NCBI GenBank assembly: GCA_036346205.1
Contig: JARFJB010001987.1
Span: 3,360,001-3,424,000, forward strand
Direction of reading: 5' to 3'
Source: Vesta saturnalis
Lineage: Eukaryota > Arthropoda > Insecta > Coleoptera > Lampyridae
Length of the DNA: 64,000 nucleotides
Every line of letters begins with the position of its first letter. The stretch's first letter is position 1. The translations under genes and the position numbers were made by a program. This document shows positions 1 through 12,120 of the stretch, piece by piece. The notes under the pieces were generated by a model. That model ran no database searches, was not told where the DNA came from, and saw only the letters and a program-made list of their open reading frames with translations.

Positions 1-69
1 TACTGATTCGTACTATCTCGCCCACAGAATAACGATTCCTATCGAATATTTTTATTACAATTAAAAATA

Positions 70-1000
70 TGTACATGTACATTTTTATAGATTTATCAAA
101 AGCCTTTAACATTGTCAATCACCTAATACTTTAAGAATGCATAAAAAATGTAGGAATTAAAGTCAAAAAATTTAACTGGTTCATCAGCTATCTTGAAAGC
201 TGTAAATACGTAGTAAAAATCGACGATGTGATTCGTTAAGCGAGAAATATTAGAAAAGGGAGCACTTTGGGTCCTATCTTATTTTTAATCTATATGAATG
301 ACGTATTCGATGGCATAAAGGTTGAATAAATGTTTATGTATGCTGATGATACCATATTATTGTATTCTCATCGTAACATTACAACTTGTGAAGAGGTCAT
401 ACAAAATGTGTTAAATAACATTTGTGGAAAAAACGAACATAATTATTTTTCACACTGTTTTACTGTAACAGACTAAAAAACGTCAACGAAACTACTTACC
501 TGGGGATGTTCATTGACAATAGACTAAAATATGGCATACAAAACACACACAAAAATAAAACGTGTCAGGAAGTTTTTACTTTTTAAGTAGACTTACTAGC
601 AACAAAATAATAAGAATTGTCTACAAAGGTATGGTAGAATCTGTCATATTATGTGCTGTGCGGGTGTCGGGATATGCAGAACCATCTCATCTCAAGAAAC
701 ATGATTCACTATAAACAAACTTCTTAAAAATGATGAAAATAAACAGCACTTAACCTCAACTATTAGAGAACACGAACACGTTTACTGCCAACTGATTTTA
801 TAAATATTCTCTTCTGTTATCGTATCATAAAGACAATGAACATAAAATACCGTTAAGCTAAGAGACACGAAAGAAAACACATCTTAAGTCTAAATCGAAT
901 TGGCACTTTTAAAAAAGGGCATGTTCAATGTTATACCCACCTATGCTTGGCTTTGCTTTTACAACAATAGGTTTAGCTTCATTTACAAAAGATGATTGTT
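70..1000 (+). pseudogene. Decayed non-LTR retrotransposon (LINE) reverse transcriptase
   Basis: Reading forward across several frames gives the reverse transcriptase landmarks in order: FIDLSKAFNIVNH at about 80-126 (the F-D-x-x-K-A-F-D block), GSTLGPILFLIYMND at about 258-303, and the catalytic box MYADDTILLYS at about 335-370. In-frame stops separate the blocks and frames shift, so no protein can be made. Past about 480 a weak thumb-like segment (ETTYLGMFIDNRLKYG) is still visible, then similarity fades by about 1000. The 5' end lies outside the window. These motifs are standard for LINE polymerases of the jockey/CR1/I kind; the clade cannot be fixed by eye. Confidence 0.75.
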
Positions 1001-1235
1001 CTGTTGATTAACGCACAGAAAAGAAACAAGTGTGTTCTGTAAATCAATAATTACTGTATTTATTTCACGTACCCTTCATAAACAAGTTTACAAGTTCATA
1101 TTAATGATATTGTCTAATGTGTTGGAAATTCACAATATTATGATATAACAGGATCTAACCGAAGAGTTTATTTAAACTTGGTTGGACGTATAACACGTAT
1201 TATTTAAATGAAAAATTAAACATTTGTGACATTAC

Positions 1236-2440
1236 GCTAATACTAATACTAATACTAACACTTATACTAATAATAATACTAATACGAATACGAATACTAA
1301 TACTAATACTAATACTGATACCGATACCGATACCGATACCGATACCGATACCGATACCGATACCGATACCGATACCGATACCGATAGCGATACCGATACC
1401 GATACCAATACTGATACTGATATGAATGCAGATACCGATACCGATGCCGATGCCGATGCCGGTGCTGATGCCGATACCGTTGCCGATACCGTTACCGATA
1501 CCTATTCCGTTACCATTACCGATACGAATACGAATATGAATTCTAATACGAGTACGAATACGAATACCCATACGAATACGAATACGAGTACGATTCCGAA
1601 CACGAACTCGAACGCGAATACGAATACAAATATGAATACGAATGCGAATACGAATATGAATACGAATACGAATACTAATACTAATACGAAGACGAATACG
1701 AGTACGAGTACGAACACAAACACGAACACGATCACGGACACGAACACCAACACAAATACGGGTGCGAGTGCGAGTTCGATTGCGTATTTGATTGCGAATA
1801 CGAACGCTAATGTTAACGCATGTTAGAATGCGAATGCGAATGCGCATGATAATGCGAATGCGAATTCGAATGCGAATGCGAATGCGAATGCGAATGCGAA
1901 TGCGAATGCGAATGCGAATGCGAATGCGAATGCGAATACGAATTCGAATGCGAATGCGAATGCGAATGCGATTGCGAATGCGAATGCGAATGCGAATGCG
2001 AATGCGAATGCGAATGCGAATGCGAATGCGAATGCGAATGCGAATGAGAATGCGAATGCGAATGCGAATGCGAAAGCGAATGCGAATGCGAATGCGAACG
2101 CAAACGCGAACACGAACACAAATACAGGTGCGTGTGCGAGTGCAAGTGCGAATGCGAATGCGAATGAAAACGCTAATGTTAATGCAAATGCGAATGCGAA
2201 TGCGAATGCGAACGCAAACGCAAACTCGAACACGAACACCAGTAAGAATGCGAATGCGAATACGAATACGAATGCGAATGCGAATGCAAAGGCGAATGCG
2301 AATGCGAATGCAAACTCGAACATGAACACGAATAAGAATGCGAATGCGACTACGAATGCAAATGAAAATGTGAACACGAACACGAACATGAGCACAAACA
2401 CGAACTCAAATACGAATACGATTACGAACACGAATCCGAA
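1236..2440. repeat. 1.2-kb hexanucleotide repeat with zoned variants
   Basis: A 6-bp periodicity runs almost without interruption. The unit changes along the block: AATACT (about 1236-1315), GATACC (about 1316-1425), a mixed GATGCC/GTTACC stretch (1430-1520), GAATAC (1520-1790), GAATGC (1826-2095), then mixtures to 2440. Because 6 is a multiple of 3 and the unit lacks stop codons, several frames on both strands stay open and give spurious dipeptide 'proteins' such as NTNT, DTDT, MRMR, RIRI and AFAF. I do not regard any as a gene. It is not the insect telomere unit TTAGG or TCAGG. Confidence 0.95.
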
Positions 2441-3750
2441 ATGGTTCCATACGATATATGATAAGCTTAATGCTTCAAAATACTCTCACAAAGCAATAAC
2501 TTAGTTTGATACACATAAAAACCATACACACATTAGTATAGACACAAACCGTTGTGAGTTAATAAATGGTCGCTGTTTGTAGCAACTGCGTTGCGTACGT
2601 CGGTAATAAATGATGCGTCTAAATGAATAATTAAATCTTGGTATTCCTGGTCGATATATATTATTTTACTAAAATATGATGTTTGGTTAAGTTACACGTG
2701 CGAGAGTAATTAGTAACTGTGCGTGCCGGTATAATTAAGATCAATTTAAAAAACATATACGAAGTAAGTGTTAATCATATCGGATTTACTGAACTATTAT
2801 TACAGGTAAGTGACAAATTACGTTTCTTCATACTTATAAAAGGGTTGTTCGGGGTACTAAATAAATCCATTAGTTTGAATGCATTTATACTTCAAAATTG
2901 TAAAGAATAGTACTTAAGTGTATTAAACCATAAATGGAACACTTCATTTATATGCAAATGTCAAACTAGACCTTGATAATGATTAATAAAACTAATTGAA
3001 TTTATGAAGGGTGGCTGGCTATTTACAATCAAGGGAATATAATGAGGTATACAGTGATTTTACACCACCACGGTACAATGGTTATACACGTGGTGTGTAC
3101 AACGATCACGGAAAATATTGAAATAAATTCAGTGGCAAGATAATAATTATGAATAATGTCAACATGTGTGTTTTGATGATGTGATGGTCGATACCAATGT
3201 TACTACGAAAAATAGCGGCGCTGGTGGTGTAGAGGAGGGTACGTGAGACTAATGGTTTTTGTTCTTTTGGTGATATTGGTAAAACTTTATTTTTTCTGTA
3301 TTTGTGTGTACAGTTTTTTAAAGGAGGTCGAGGAAGGAGTAGATGAATAGGATGAGCATATAGGAAAACCCTTTACAATTCTCAAGCCTGGGTAAAGTGT
3401 ATATTGGAAGTTGAGGGGGAGAAAAATGACATCGTTCTTCATGAAGGAAGCAATATAGATTCCTGTGGACTATTACTTTTTCTCAGGGGCCGAAACCCGC
3501 ATTTAAAAGGAACGGTACTAAATAGTTCCTTATATGCTCTTCCGCTACGTACACCATGGAAGTATATTTCTGGAGGGGATGGGATGCTAGGTGATAAGGG
3601 TTAGGTACTGTACAGCTACATCTGGCATAAATAGTTATTTAAAGAAACATGAATTTGGAAATAAAGCAAAAGCGGGTAGGCAGGATTAATAATGTGGAAC
3701 GTTTGGTTTAGAAGTCAAAGTAAAAATCAGCAATTAGTAGTCATATAGAG
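2441..3750. other. AT-rich stretch, nothing recognised
   Basis: Only short chance reading frames (about 60 codons at 2719-2910 and 3404-3604) with no recognisable domain, and no clear repeat. A host regulatory or intronic role cannot be judged from the sequence alone. Confidence 0.5.
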
Positions 3751-3754
3751 TCGG

Positions 3755-4010
3755 TTCTGGCTGACTTTTAGCGGAAAATTTAAATTTCAAGCTCAGTGGA
3801 GGGCCACTTGCCCTCTACTGGTGAGAAATCTAAAAATGGAGTCAGTTCGTGTAAACAAGAATGACAGGCTGTTGCCAATACTAAAAATTAGGTCAAGATT
3901 AAATGGTTCTTGAATTAACTACATTGAGTCAAGCTCCTCAAGGTCAAAATTTATCGGTACCATTACAATTCTTAGAAATCTAAAAAAATAGAATCAGTTC
4001 TTGAAAACAA
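3755..4010 (-). repeat. Dispersed repeat family R1, copy 1 (inverted)
   Basis: Read on the minus strand this matches 9225-9560 on the plus strand: both share the elements TTCTTAGAAATC/GATTTCTAAGAATTG, a GACCTTGA-type motif, AACTGATTCTATT and a region around an AGAGGG core. It therefore forms one arm of a widely spaced inverted pair with 9225-9560. A shorter relative lies at 33165-33265. No coding capacity. Confidence 0.6.
3809..3821 (-). promoter_or_regulatory. CTCF-like motif inside repeat R1
   Basis: On the minus strand the sequence is CCAGTAGAGGGCA, matching the vertebrate/insect CTCF core CCASYAGRGGGCR at all 13 positions. It sits in a dispersed repeat whose other copies keep a related motif. 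Binding is inference; a single 13-bp match is weak evidence. Confidence 0.35.
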
Positions 4011-4039
4011 GGACAGTTTGTTGTTGTCTATGCTAAAAA

Positions 4040-4920
4040 ACAGGTCAAGGTATAATTCAGAGTGGCTTTAGAGTAAAATTTTATTTAGAAATTGTGTTTC
4101 ACATCTGAATGAACTTCGAACATATATTCTGATTTTATTTTTTGAAAGATATTTCCATCACATTAGTTAAAAGTTCAGAAAATCCTTTAAACTCTATAAA
4201 TTGGGTAATTCAGGTTGAATCGAGCTTGTTGAGATGTTTTATGTTATACCACGTCGAATTTTGGGCATGTAATACAATTTTTTTGTGCGACCTCGGGACG
4301 GTTAATTTTCCGTCTAGGCAATGTTCAATTCAGAGACTTTAGAGTAAAATTTTATCTTGAAAATGTGTTATACCACTTAGTTCATTGGCATACGTCGAAT
4401 TTCAGACACGTAATACACATTTTTTTTGACCTTGGGAATTAATTTTTACTTTAAATTCAGAGTGATATTACAGTAAAATTTTGTTTAGAAATTGTGTTTT
4501 TTTCACATCTGAATGAACCTCGAAGAAATATTTCGATTTTTATTTTTTAAATGATATTTCCATCGACTTAAATGTTCGGAAAATCTTTTTTCTGTAAATT
4601 GGGTAATTCGAGTTCAATCGGGCTGGCTGAGGTGTGGGCTCGTTGTGGTATGCGGAAAAAAAATTTATGTATTATTGCCTGGGTTGCTGTTGATTTTCTG
4701 CTTTGCTACGGACCCAAATTTTTTTTTATATGTGAAGCATAATTCAGTGATTTTACAGCAAAATTTTATTTAAATAATTCATGAGCCTGTGTAAAATTGC
4801 AGACATACAATACAAATTTTTTTGCGACCTTGGGGCGGTTGACTGCTTTAAAATGTTTCTGTCTAGGTAAAGTATAATTCAGAGCGATTTTACAGTAAAA
4901 TTTTATTTAGAAATTTAGAA
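4040..4920. repeat. Local degenerate repeat with a GTAAAATTTTATTTAGAAATT core
   Basis: The phrase TTCAGAGnnnnTTTACAGTAAAATTTTATTT recurs at about 4049, 4328, 4455, 4742 and 4868. The copies near 4050 and 4455 also share the following 80-90 bp (CACATCTGAATGAACnTCGAA, then GATATTTCCATC). Units are diverged and irregularly spaced, so this looks like an old tandem duplication rather than a young array. Confidence 0.6.
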
Positions 4921-7089
4921 AACGTATGTAAGCAATTTATTGACTTGTAATAGTGATAATTAGAAAAACGTTGATTATAAATGAGTGCTGCATATTATAC
5001 AAACCATAAGTCTCTAAAAATATAAATTGATAGTTTTATCGATTCACAAATAAAATTTACAATTGGAACATATCTGTATAGCAAAACACCAATCTTCCTT
5101 TATGGTGGAGATCTGGACCAGACCCTGGAGCGTCAACTGAATGCAAGGATTATAACAGAACATGTATACAATCATGATACTAAAATATGTATAATGAATC
5201 GTAATAAAAAGATTATGCTTACAGTGTGTGGATTTTTATTTACTTTACATAATACTACTACTACCATCCTGATATCCAGGATCTGGTTTGTCTCAGGATA
5301 AGGTCGTTCTTTCCACCAATAACTGGTACCTTTGCCAAACACAGATACCCGTTTCTCAAGAACAGATCAAAAATCTCAAAAACAGTTCAACAATCGGAAG
5401 TCGTTTCCCAAAAACAGGTGAAAACAGCTCAAAAAGACCAAAAACGAGAATCTGTTTCCCAGCACAGGTAGCCGTTTATCGGAAGCGGGTGGCCGCTTCC
5501 CACTTTGTGGGTCGTTCCTTCAGCTTTATATCCTGCTTCACGCAATTCAAATCGAACCTGTAGCTATCCTTATTTCAGTAACGTCTTAAGTTATGATTCA
5601 ATTGACTTCACCATTAAAATAACTGATTTAAAGAATCTAAAAACATTAAATAATCTTTCAATGAATCTGTATTGCGTAAACGATAAAAAAGTTGTACCCT
5701 TTATATTGACTAAATGAGCAAAGCGACAGAGAACCCACAAATGTTTAAATGATTTTTAACAATGATAAAAGTTATCATCACTTTGCATGTCAGCTTTACT
5801 TTCAATAGAGCGATCACAATACTTTGAGGGCCCAATTGAATAAGCTATATATTTTAGCATTACGTATTAATAAACTGTTAATGTTTGAAAGTGAATTGCA
5901 AATTTGGCGAAAAGGCGTTGCCCGAAAATCATTTTAACAGGTCCTGTATGTAAACAAAAATTTACAATTTAAAATGCATTGTCCCTAGAGGTAACAAAAA
6001 TGCAACATTAACAAATCAGCGCACATTAAGAAAAAATGTGTCCTTGACTTGAGTACCTACGCTTTTTTCCCATGTAAATATAAGATATAAGCAATTTATT
6101 GACTAGTAATAATATGAATTCGTAATAATTACAAATACATCTCATCGGGTGCATTGCAAGTCCTGCATATTATTCAAACCTCTCAATAATTAGAAAGCGT
6201 ACGTAATTCTTTGTTAAATTAATATTTTTACAAGTGGAAGTGGTTATTGGTACGACGAACTGACTCCATAAAAATTCCCACCTATATAAGCAACAAGTCT
6301 AACCGTGAGAACATATTTCATATGAGGTCTTAACGGATATTCTTGGTAAACGTCAGTAAAGGCCATTGGTGAAATAAACAATATAATTTTTTATTGATCC
6401 TTGATGACTTAGTGCTTTACTCATGCTTGCTATATAGCAGACGTCATGTCTCGATATCTGGAAACGACCACTCCTTATTTCATATCGAATTTGGAAATTA
6501 TTAATAGAGTTGCAGGATTTTTTATGATCATCTTTTTCAGCTCACGCTTGCCTTCAATGTACAGTAAATGATAACTTTTTATTAACAAACATGGTAAAAG
6601 TAGTATTATGAAGATAGATTTCAGAAAAGCTCTACAATAAAGTAAATAGGTACATCATTTTTATGTCTTGTATGTAATAAATGATCAAATCAATTTTTAA
6701 AATGCATTACACATCGATGTAATATTTCCGAGTAGCAATTCGAATTTTTAAAGTGTGTCACCAATAGTTTAGCTTTATATCCTGCTTCACGGAATTCAGA
6801 TCGAACTTCCAGCTATCCTTGTAACGAACCGCAAGTCATTACTTCAAAATTTTTTTAATTAATTAATTATTTAACAATCAGCCCTCGTAAAAGAAATGAT
6901 GTAAGCTTTCTTAGTATTCAACCACCTGCAAAACTTAATCTAATATTTCTTAGTATTCCGTATTACTCAGTACCTAACTTAATATTTCTCATTATTTCGT
7001 TTGATTGCACAACAAAAATTAATTTGTTTCCACTCCAACGTAGATTTCATAAAACATCGAAAGTTTTATACGTCAGAGTAATCTCCGCC
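4921..7089. other. Noncoding DNA with small dispersed repeats
   Basis: No gene recognised. The phrase AGCTTTATATCCTGCTTCACG is present at about 5521 and 6770, and CAGTAACGTCTTAAGTTATG at about 5576 has a close relative at about 8950. Between about 5349 and 5510 a loose CGTTTCCCAnnnACAG phrase recurs several times. Together these indicate shared repeat families across 5.5-9 kb. Confidence 0.5.
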
Positions 7090-7480
7090 AATTACAAATA
7101 GGATTCCCCCAAACAGAAGCCACCACCGCCTACCGAGGGTCCTCTATAAAAAACCGCGCCGCGCACCTTAAAAATATATATCTATCTATCGGTATTTAAA
7201 AACGCGCCCCGTAAACGCATCCCGCCGCCGAGAAGTGTTTAGTTGGTTTCACCAGCTCCTGTATTAGTTAGTCCGTTTGACTAACTCCGATTCCAGAAAA
7301 CCTGCACGTGACGGTTGTTTGAAAGTAAATCGCCGCAGACCTAGTGATCGCCACCGCGAGTTTAGCTCCCTGTATTTACGACCGCGCACCGCGACCCTTT
7401 TGTAAATCAATAGCTATCCTCGATCTTTGTGATTAACGACACGTAAGTTTGTAGACTAATTCAGTACTCATAAACACCAG
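7090..7480 (+). promoter_or_regulatory. GC-rich tract with a TATA-like box, possibly retroelement leader
   Basis: This stretch is clearly richer in G+C than its surroundings (CCACCACCGCC, CCGCGCCGCGCAC, CATCCCGCCGCCG). A TATA-like CTCTATAAAAAA lies at about 7140, and a conventional-looking CAGCTCCTGTATTAGTTAG follows about 110 bp on. It leads directly into the minisatellite at 7487. It could be an LTR/leader of a decayed retrotransposon or a host promoter; no coding sequence follows, so I favour a retroelement remnant at low confidence. Confidence 0.25.
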
Positions 7481-7486
7481 CACACA

Positions 7487-7800
7487 CCAAACCCCAGACC
7501 GCCACGGGCAAAAGCCACGAGGTAGTCGGGAGATCACAAACGCAAACACATACCAAACCCCAGACCGCTACGGGCAAAAGCCACGAGGTAGTAGGGAGAT
7601 CACAACCGCAAACACACACCAACCCCCAGACAGCCACGGGCAAAAGCCACGAGGTAGTCGGGAGTCTACACACTCTAAACCGACCGAAACCCCCAGAGAG
7701 CGACGGGCTAGGTCCCGGAGCAGTCGGGAGTATTAACACACACCAGAAACACCCAGACAGCCACGGGCAAAGCCACGAGGTAGTCGGGAGATCACACTCA
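7487..7800. repeat. 66-bp minisatellite, five units
   Basis: Units beginning G(C/T)(C/G)ACGGGC start at about 7501, 7567, 7633, 7700 and 7760, i.e. spacings 66, 66, 67 and 60. The core is ACGGGCAAAAGCCACGAGG followed by TAGTCGGGAGATCACA. As 66 is a multiple of three, the minus strand carries a 92-codon frame with three near-identical 22-residue repeats (LPTTSWLLPVAVWGLV); I read it as a by-product, since no start context, upstream exon or homolog is apparent. Confidence 0.85.
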
Positions 7801-8580
7801 CTACTCCACCATATACCTGACGACGAGAGCTAAGTAGGACTGTATAGACCTGCAGCTTTTATCATTTACTCTCACTTACATTCTAAACACCTGAATTCAC
7901 CAGCTCGCTGGCAAAGACCGAAGTGCCTGTAATCACAAACGAATTAAACGTAGAGTATCCGTCAAAGACCTGTAGTAGCCGAAAACCGTACACCGATACC
8001 CACGCGCTAAGTAATTGGATTTCAAGAAAGCAATCAATTAATTGTTTTCCACCAGCTTATTCCGCAAGTATAAACCGACTTTAATAAATACGCGTTTTGT
8101 GCGTATACCAGTAAGTAACGTTCAGTTATATCTACGTGAGATTTCGTTCATTTGCATAAAGGAAATCACCACCATAAAATTACATCCCCTCAGATAACGT
8201 GCAGATATTAATTATACAACCAAACTTGTATAATCCGCCTAGTCTAAATTTAATGCAAAAGTAAACCTTTGAAGATAAGTCATATTTTCAAACATAATAC
8301 ATCGCGAAAGTAAATTGCTCCACGAAGCGTACGCGCCTGTCCGTCTTCCAGAAATTACTAAAGGTAAAGAGCCGCACACAATTAGACCGGTACAACCGTC
8401 ATGCGTACTATCATGAACTCGGGATATCGATTTTCACTAGTGACCTAGATTCGCGCAACCCTCGTTTTGAATAACCAGTAGTTTGTTTATAAATTCTTTT
8501 CTTTTATAGACAGGGCCGTATCCAGCATAAATAGTTAATTAAACACAACGTTATTAATCATTTAAATATTACGGTCATTA
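7801..8580. other. Noncoding continuation of the GC-richer tract
   Basis: No reading frame or repeat that I can name. Base composition falls back gradually to AT-rich. It may be internal sequence of the same decayed retroelement suggested at 7090-7480. Confidence 0.35.
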
Positions 8581-8584
8581 TTGA

Positions 8585-8940
8585 GTGTAACTAGGGTGTA
8601 TTAAAATCTATTTCCCAGAAGCGACTTCGACAACAATAAGCTGTCGCATCGAGCGAGTGGAAGGAAGGACGCCCCGACGCCGCCGTCTCAATCAGGACGT
8701 CCAGTTGTTTATTATTGTCACAGTTTATGTTAGTTGATTTAGAATAAGTGTGAATATATATTAGATTTGGATAATATAGGAAAATATATTTTAAACCATT
8801 TCATTTTAATTATTTTATGTGGACAGTGTAGAGCTAAGATTAAAGATACCGACGAACCCACCCCCCTCTTTAGTTTAAATTTAAAGACCGATTGCAGTTT
8901 AGCCGCGGCAAATATAAAAATTGTAAGAAAGGACCTTACA
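8585..8940 (+). repeat. Possible solo LTR
   Basis: The block starts TGTAACTAGG and ends CCTTACA, the TG...CA pattern of an LTR, contains a GC-rich segment (8640-8705) followed by AT-rich sequence, and is about 355 bp long. No second LTR and no target duplication were found, so the boundaries are a guess. Confidence 0.2.
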
Positions 8941-9224
8941 TCCTCACTTCAGTAACGTTTTAAATTATGATGCAATTAAGTTCACTATTAAAATAAACGC
9001 GGTGTCTCGTTTTTTAGTCATGTGCAACCTTACAGTACTTTTCATATAAAACGAGATTTTGCATGTTACAACAAATCTAATCTTACATAATTGCTAATAA
9101 AATTTTCAAAACAGGAACATCAATATAAAAGAAAAATTCTTAATAACACCTGTGACTTATCATGCTTGCGGAATACTTTCACAAGCTTTGTGTAAAACAA
9201 TTCAAATTTTTAAAAAACTGTAAG

Positions 9225-9560
9225 CGTGTCATTCTTCTTGTTTCAAAGAACTTATTCGGTTTTTTAGATTTCCAAGAATTGTAATGACACAAATAAATTT
9301 TGACCTTGAAGAGCTTGTATCAAATTATCCAATTCAAGAACCATTTAGCCTTCATCTACTTTTTAGCACAGACAACAACCTGTGCTTTTTGTTTCCATGA
9401 ACTGATTCTATTCTTCGATTTCTAAGAATTGTAATATTATACCCCTGCAGGTTAATAAACTTTGACCTTGAAAATTCTATTTTTAGATTTCTCACTACCA
9501 GAGGGTGAGCAACCTTGAACTGAGCTTGAAATTTAAATTTCTCGAGCCACAGCCGTCCCA
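9225..9560 (+). repeat. Dispersed repeat family R1, copy 2
   Basis: Reverse-complement partner of 3755-4010, with GACCTTGAAGAGCTTG, ACTGATTCTATTCTTCG and CTACCAGAGGGTGAGCAACC. The CTCF-like core is degraded here (CTACCAGAGGGTG at 9495-9507). The two copies are in opposite orientation about 5.2 kb apart. Confidence 0.6.
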
Positions 9561-11070
9561 GTATTACTGCTAGTGTTGATAAAAAATTATTTTCTAGGAT
9601 AGGAAAATTAATTAGTAAAGATTAGCCTTGAGAATGTCTAATTAGAACACCCTTCCACGCACAAAGGCTAACATGTCACAATCGAATTTAGGCAGTTAAG
9701 CATTGAAATAGTTATTTAATCATCAAGTGCATTAATGAGGGCGATTAACGGTGAGACGTTTTAAAGCATGAGCGTAGCAAAAAAGGGCAGAAAGGCGAGA
9801 TCGTTAATCGGGAATTAATATTTGGGTTGGATACAATATTTTTCAGAGAATTGCTTTTTTTAATTCTCAAGCTTTTCCAAACTGAAAAACCAGACTTCCC
9901 TCGTAATGAAAGTACAATATGCCCGAATTATTCATTTTCTGACACTTCCCGTCACTATAACGTTAGATGTTTTATGCTAATCAACGCAGTGCCATCCACC
10001 AATTTCATTTAAAATCATTTAGACCCTACTAGTGAATGGTTTGGAGTTGCTTAATAATTCCCATTATTACACGATTCTCTGAAAAAGTTTTTCAAACGTC
10101 ATTTGTAACCACCTATAACAAGTTTGTTATTATTTTTTGGGATAATATTTGTAGAAATTATTGTTATTCAACAGATTGCAAATGGAAACTTACTGTTGGC
10201 ATTTTAGATATTGCTATTTCTTCTTCTAAGGATTTGTACTACTACATTGTACTTGGAGAAAACCTTAACACGGTACATGCAATCAAATTACTCGCTGTAG
10301 CAATTTAAAATATTTTTAACAAATATACCATTAAGGCACCCTGCACCCTTTATCAGATAATGTAATTAGATTTGAATATTTGTTAGCATGAAGTGAGGTA
10401 AAAAGTAGAAGCTTATATGTCAGTTTATTTGACATACTGTTTGCTGTGATCGTGATACTGAACAGATTAAATGTTTTATCTCAATAAATAATATTTGAAC
10501 GAGTAATTCAGATTACGCAATGGCATTACCGAATTGACAACTAATTTTCATTTACAATGGATTTCAAAGTTTCGATATTCTCTGTAATAAGTGCTAATTA
10601 TAACATGTCACGTTTGAGTTAAGAATTAATTTTTGGCCTAACTAAACGCCTACATTTTGGTATACCTAATATATTATCTTTTAGTCTTAATTGCTAGCTT
10701 TTCATATATTTATTTTCAAACGTGGGAAAAGAAAACACGTTATTTTATTTTTAACAAAAACACAAATAATCAATTACATGTGTGGTAAATGTTAACTAAA
10801 AAGGTTAAATTCTGTAAATAGCTTTCATTGAGATGGAAAATGAATGCCATTAAGAATGATCCTACGTAGTTCGGAAGGGCGAGAGGTTAGTTAAAGTCTT
10901 GCAATGGTCTGTTGTAGCTTAATTTCTTCGTAAAGATATTTGCTAACTAAGGACGTGGTGTTAAGCTAGAGCTTGGAGTAAACTAATACCAGTCATTTTA
11001 GTTAGAGAGATTTATAAGTACAATAAAAATAAAAGCAGCGTTTCTTAATGATAGTTCGAGGTAGCGTAGA
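9561..11070. other. AT-rich DNA, nothing recognised
   Basis: Only short chance frames (e.g. 10036-10308, 90 codons, leucine/isoleucine-rich, no domain). No terminal repeats or tandem structure noticed. Confidence 0.5.
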
Positions 11071-11074
11071 AATA

Positions 11075-11722
11075 CAGGGCTTTTCACGATGAGCGTTAAT
11101 TAGACGTTTCTGGCAAACCAGACAACAGATCAACCTGAAAATTTTACAGTATGCATAAATTAATATGATTTGCACGCCTAAAATATTTTAGATGATGCGG
11201 CGTTGACGCTTCTACTATAAAGTAGCGACTACTTTGATTTTTCAAATGGAACACCTTGTATATAATACCATATTATGATTTCCTATTACTTTGTCAACAA
11301 ATTCATGTACTATTTCCCTATACCTATCTATTTAAGAGACATAAATTAATTTCAACTTTTTTTTTACAAAACATGTACTTTTATAAACGCTATTAATCTT
11401 GAACTCTTTGGTACTAAGACGATCAAATTCGAAATGGAGTGGAGTGATACCATGAGGATCTTCACTTCGAGTCATATTTTTATTTGCCTCATACAGGGTC
11501 TTTAAAAAAATGCAGATACTTTGTTCACATGAAAAAAAGAGTGGAAGTCAATTTTTTCAAATGAAACACCCTGTATATTTACACATTTTGATCTCTACAT
11601 CCAATTTTAGATTGACTTTAATCAGATAATACTATTTCGATTTCGAACCGTTTTCGAGATAAACTGTGTCAAACAGAAACTGACGTGGTTTCCTTGTATT
11701 CATCACTTATTCTTGAGATTTC
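11075..11722 (+). repeat. Left terminal inverted repeat of mariner-like element
   Basis: Complementary to 15713-16346. It is modular: an outer 184-bp block (11075-11258) begins CAGGGC and ends GGAACACCTTG/TA, a smaller block runs from CAGGGTCTTT at about 11496 to AAACACCCTG at about 11574, and the remainder leads toward the transposase gene. The inner block edges look like further mariner-type termini. Confidence 0.85.
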
Positions 11723-11846
11723 ACATCTATTTTATACTACGTAATACAGTTTCTTTTCGATTTAGTTTTTCAGTCAACAGTCTCAAATCAGTCAATTCGA
11801 AATTGATATGTACGTTAGAAAAAAAATGTACTAATTATAATAGAAA

Positions 11847-12120
11847 AATGTCAAGATTAGGTTACAGTAATGAAGATTTCTTGAATTTATTAATTATTCG
11901 TGGTGAGTGCAATAGAATTGCAAGTAGAACATGACGAGTATTTCATGAAAGATATCCACAACTTCCGAAGCCGAATAATAATGTGATAAATCGTCCAAAA
12001 ATCATTCGTAGAAAGCCTGAAGTGGATGATTATGACAATGGCATAACAATTTTGGGATTTTTTAATGCATTTCCAAATGCTTCTCTACACGAGGCTGAAA
12101 GGGAGATAGGTATACCTATG
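11847..12120 (+). pseudogene. Mariner-like transposase, N-terminal part
   Basis: From ATG at 11847 the frame reads MSRLGYSNEDFLNLLIIRGE, the DNA-binding helix-turn-helix start of DUF4817-type Tc1/mariner transposases, then a TGA stop near 11931, then in the same frame RVFHERYPQLPKPNNNVINR and HEAEREIGIPM up to 12120. There the sequence switches to the noncoding insert. The nonsense codon and the interruption make it a pseudogene. The rest of the protein resumes at 14832. Confidence 0.8.

Noticed and set aside
1200..2431. Six long overlapping open frames with dipeptide repeats
   Set aside because: All derive from the 6-bp repeat having no stop codons in several phases; composition is pure low complexity with no start context or domain.
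8585..8940. Complete LTR retrotransposon between 7.1 and 8.9 kb
   Set aside because: TATA-like box and TG...CA edges are suggestive, but no matching LTR pair, primer site or Gag/Pol similarity is present; kept only as a low-confidence solo LTR.
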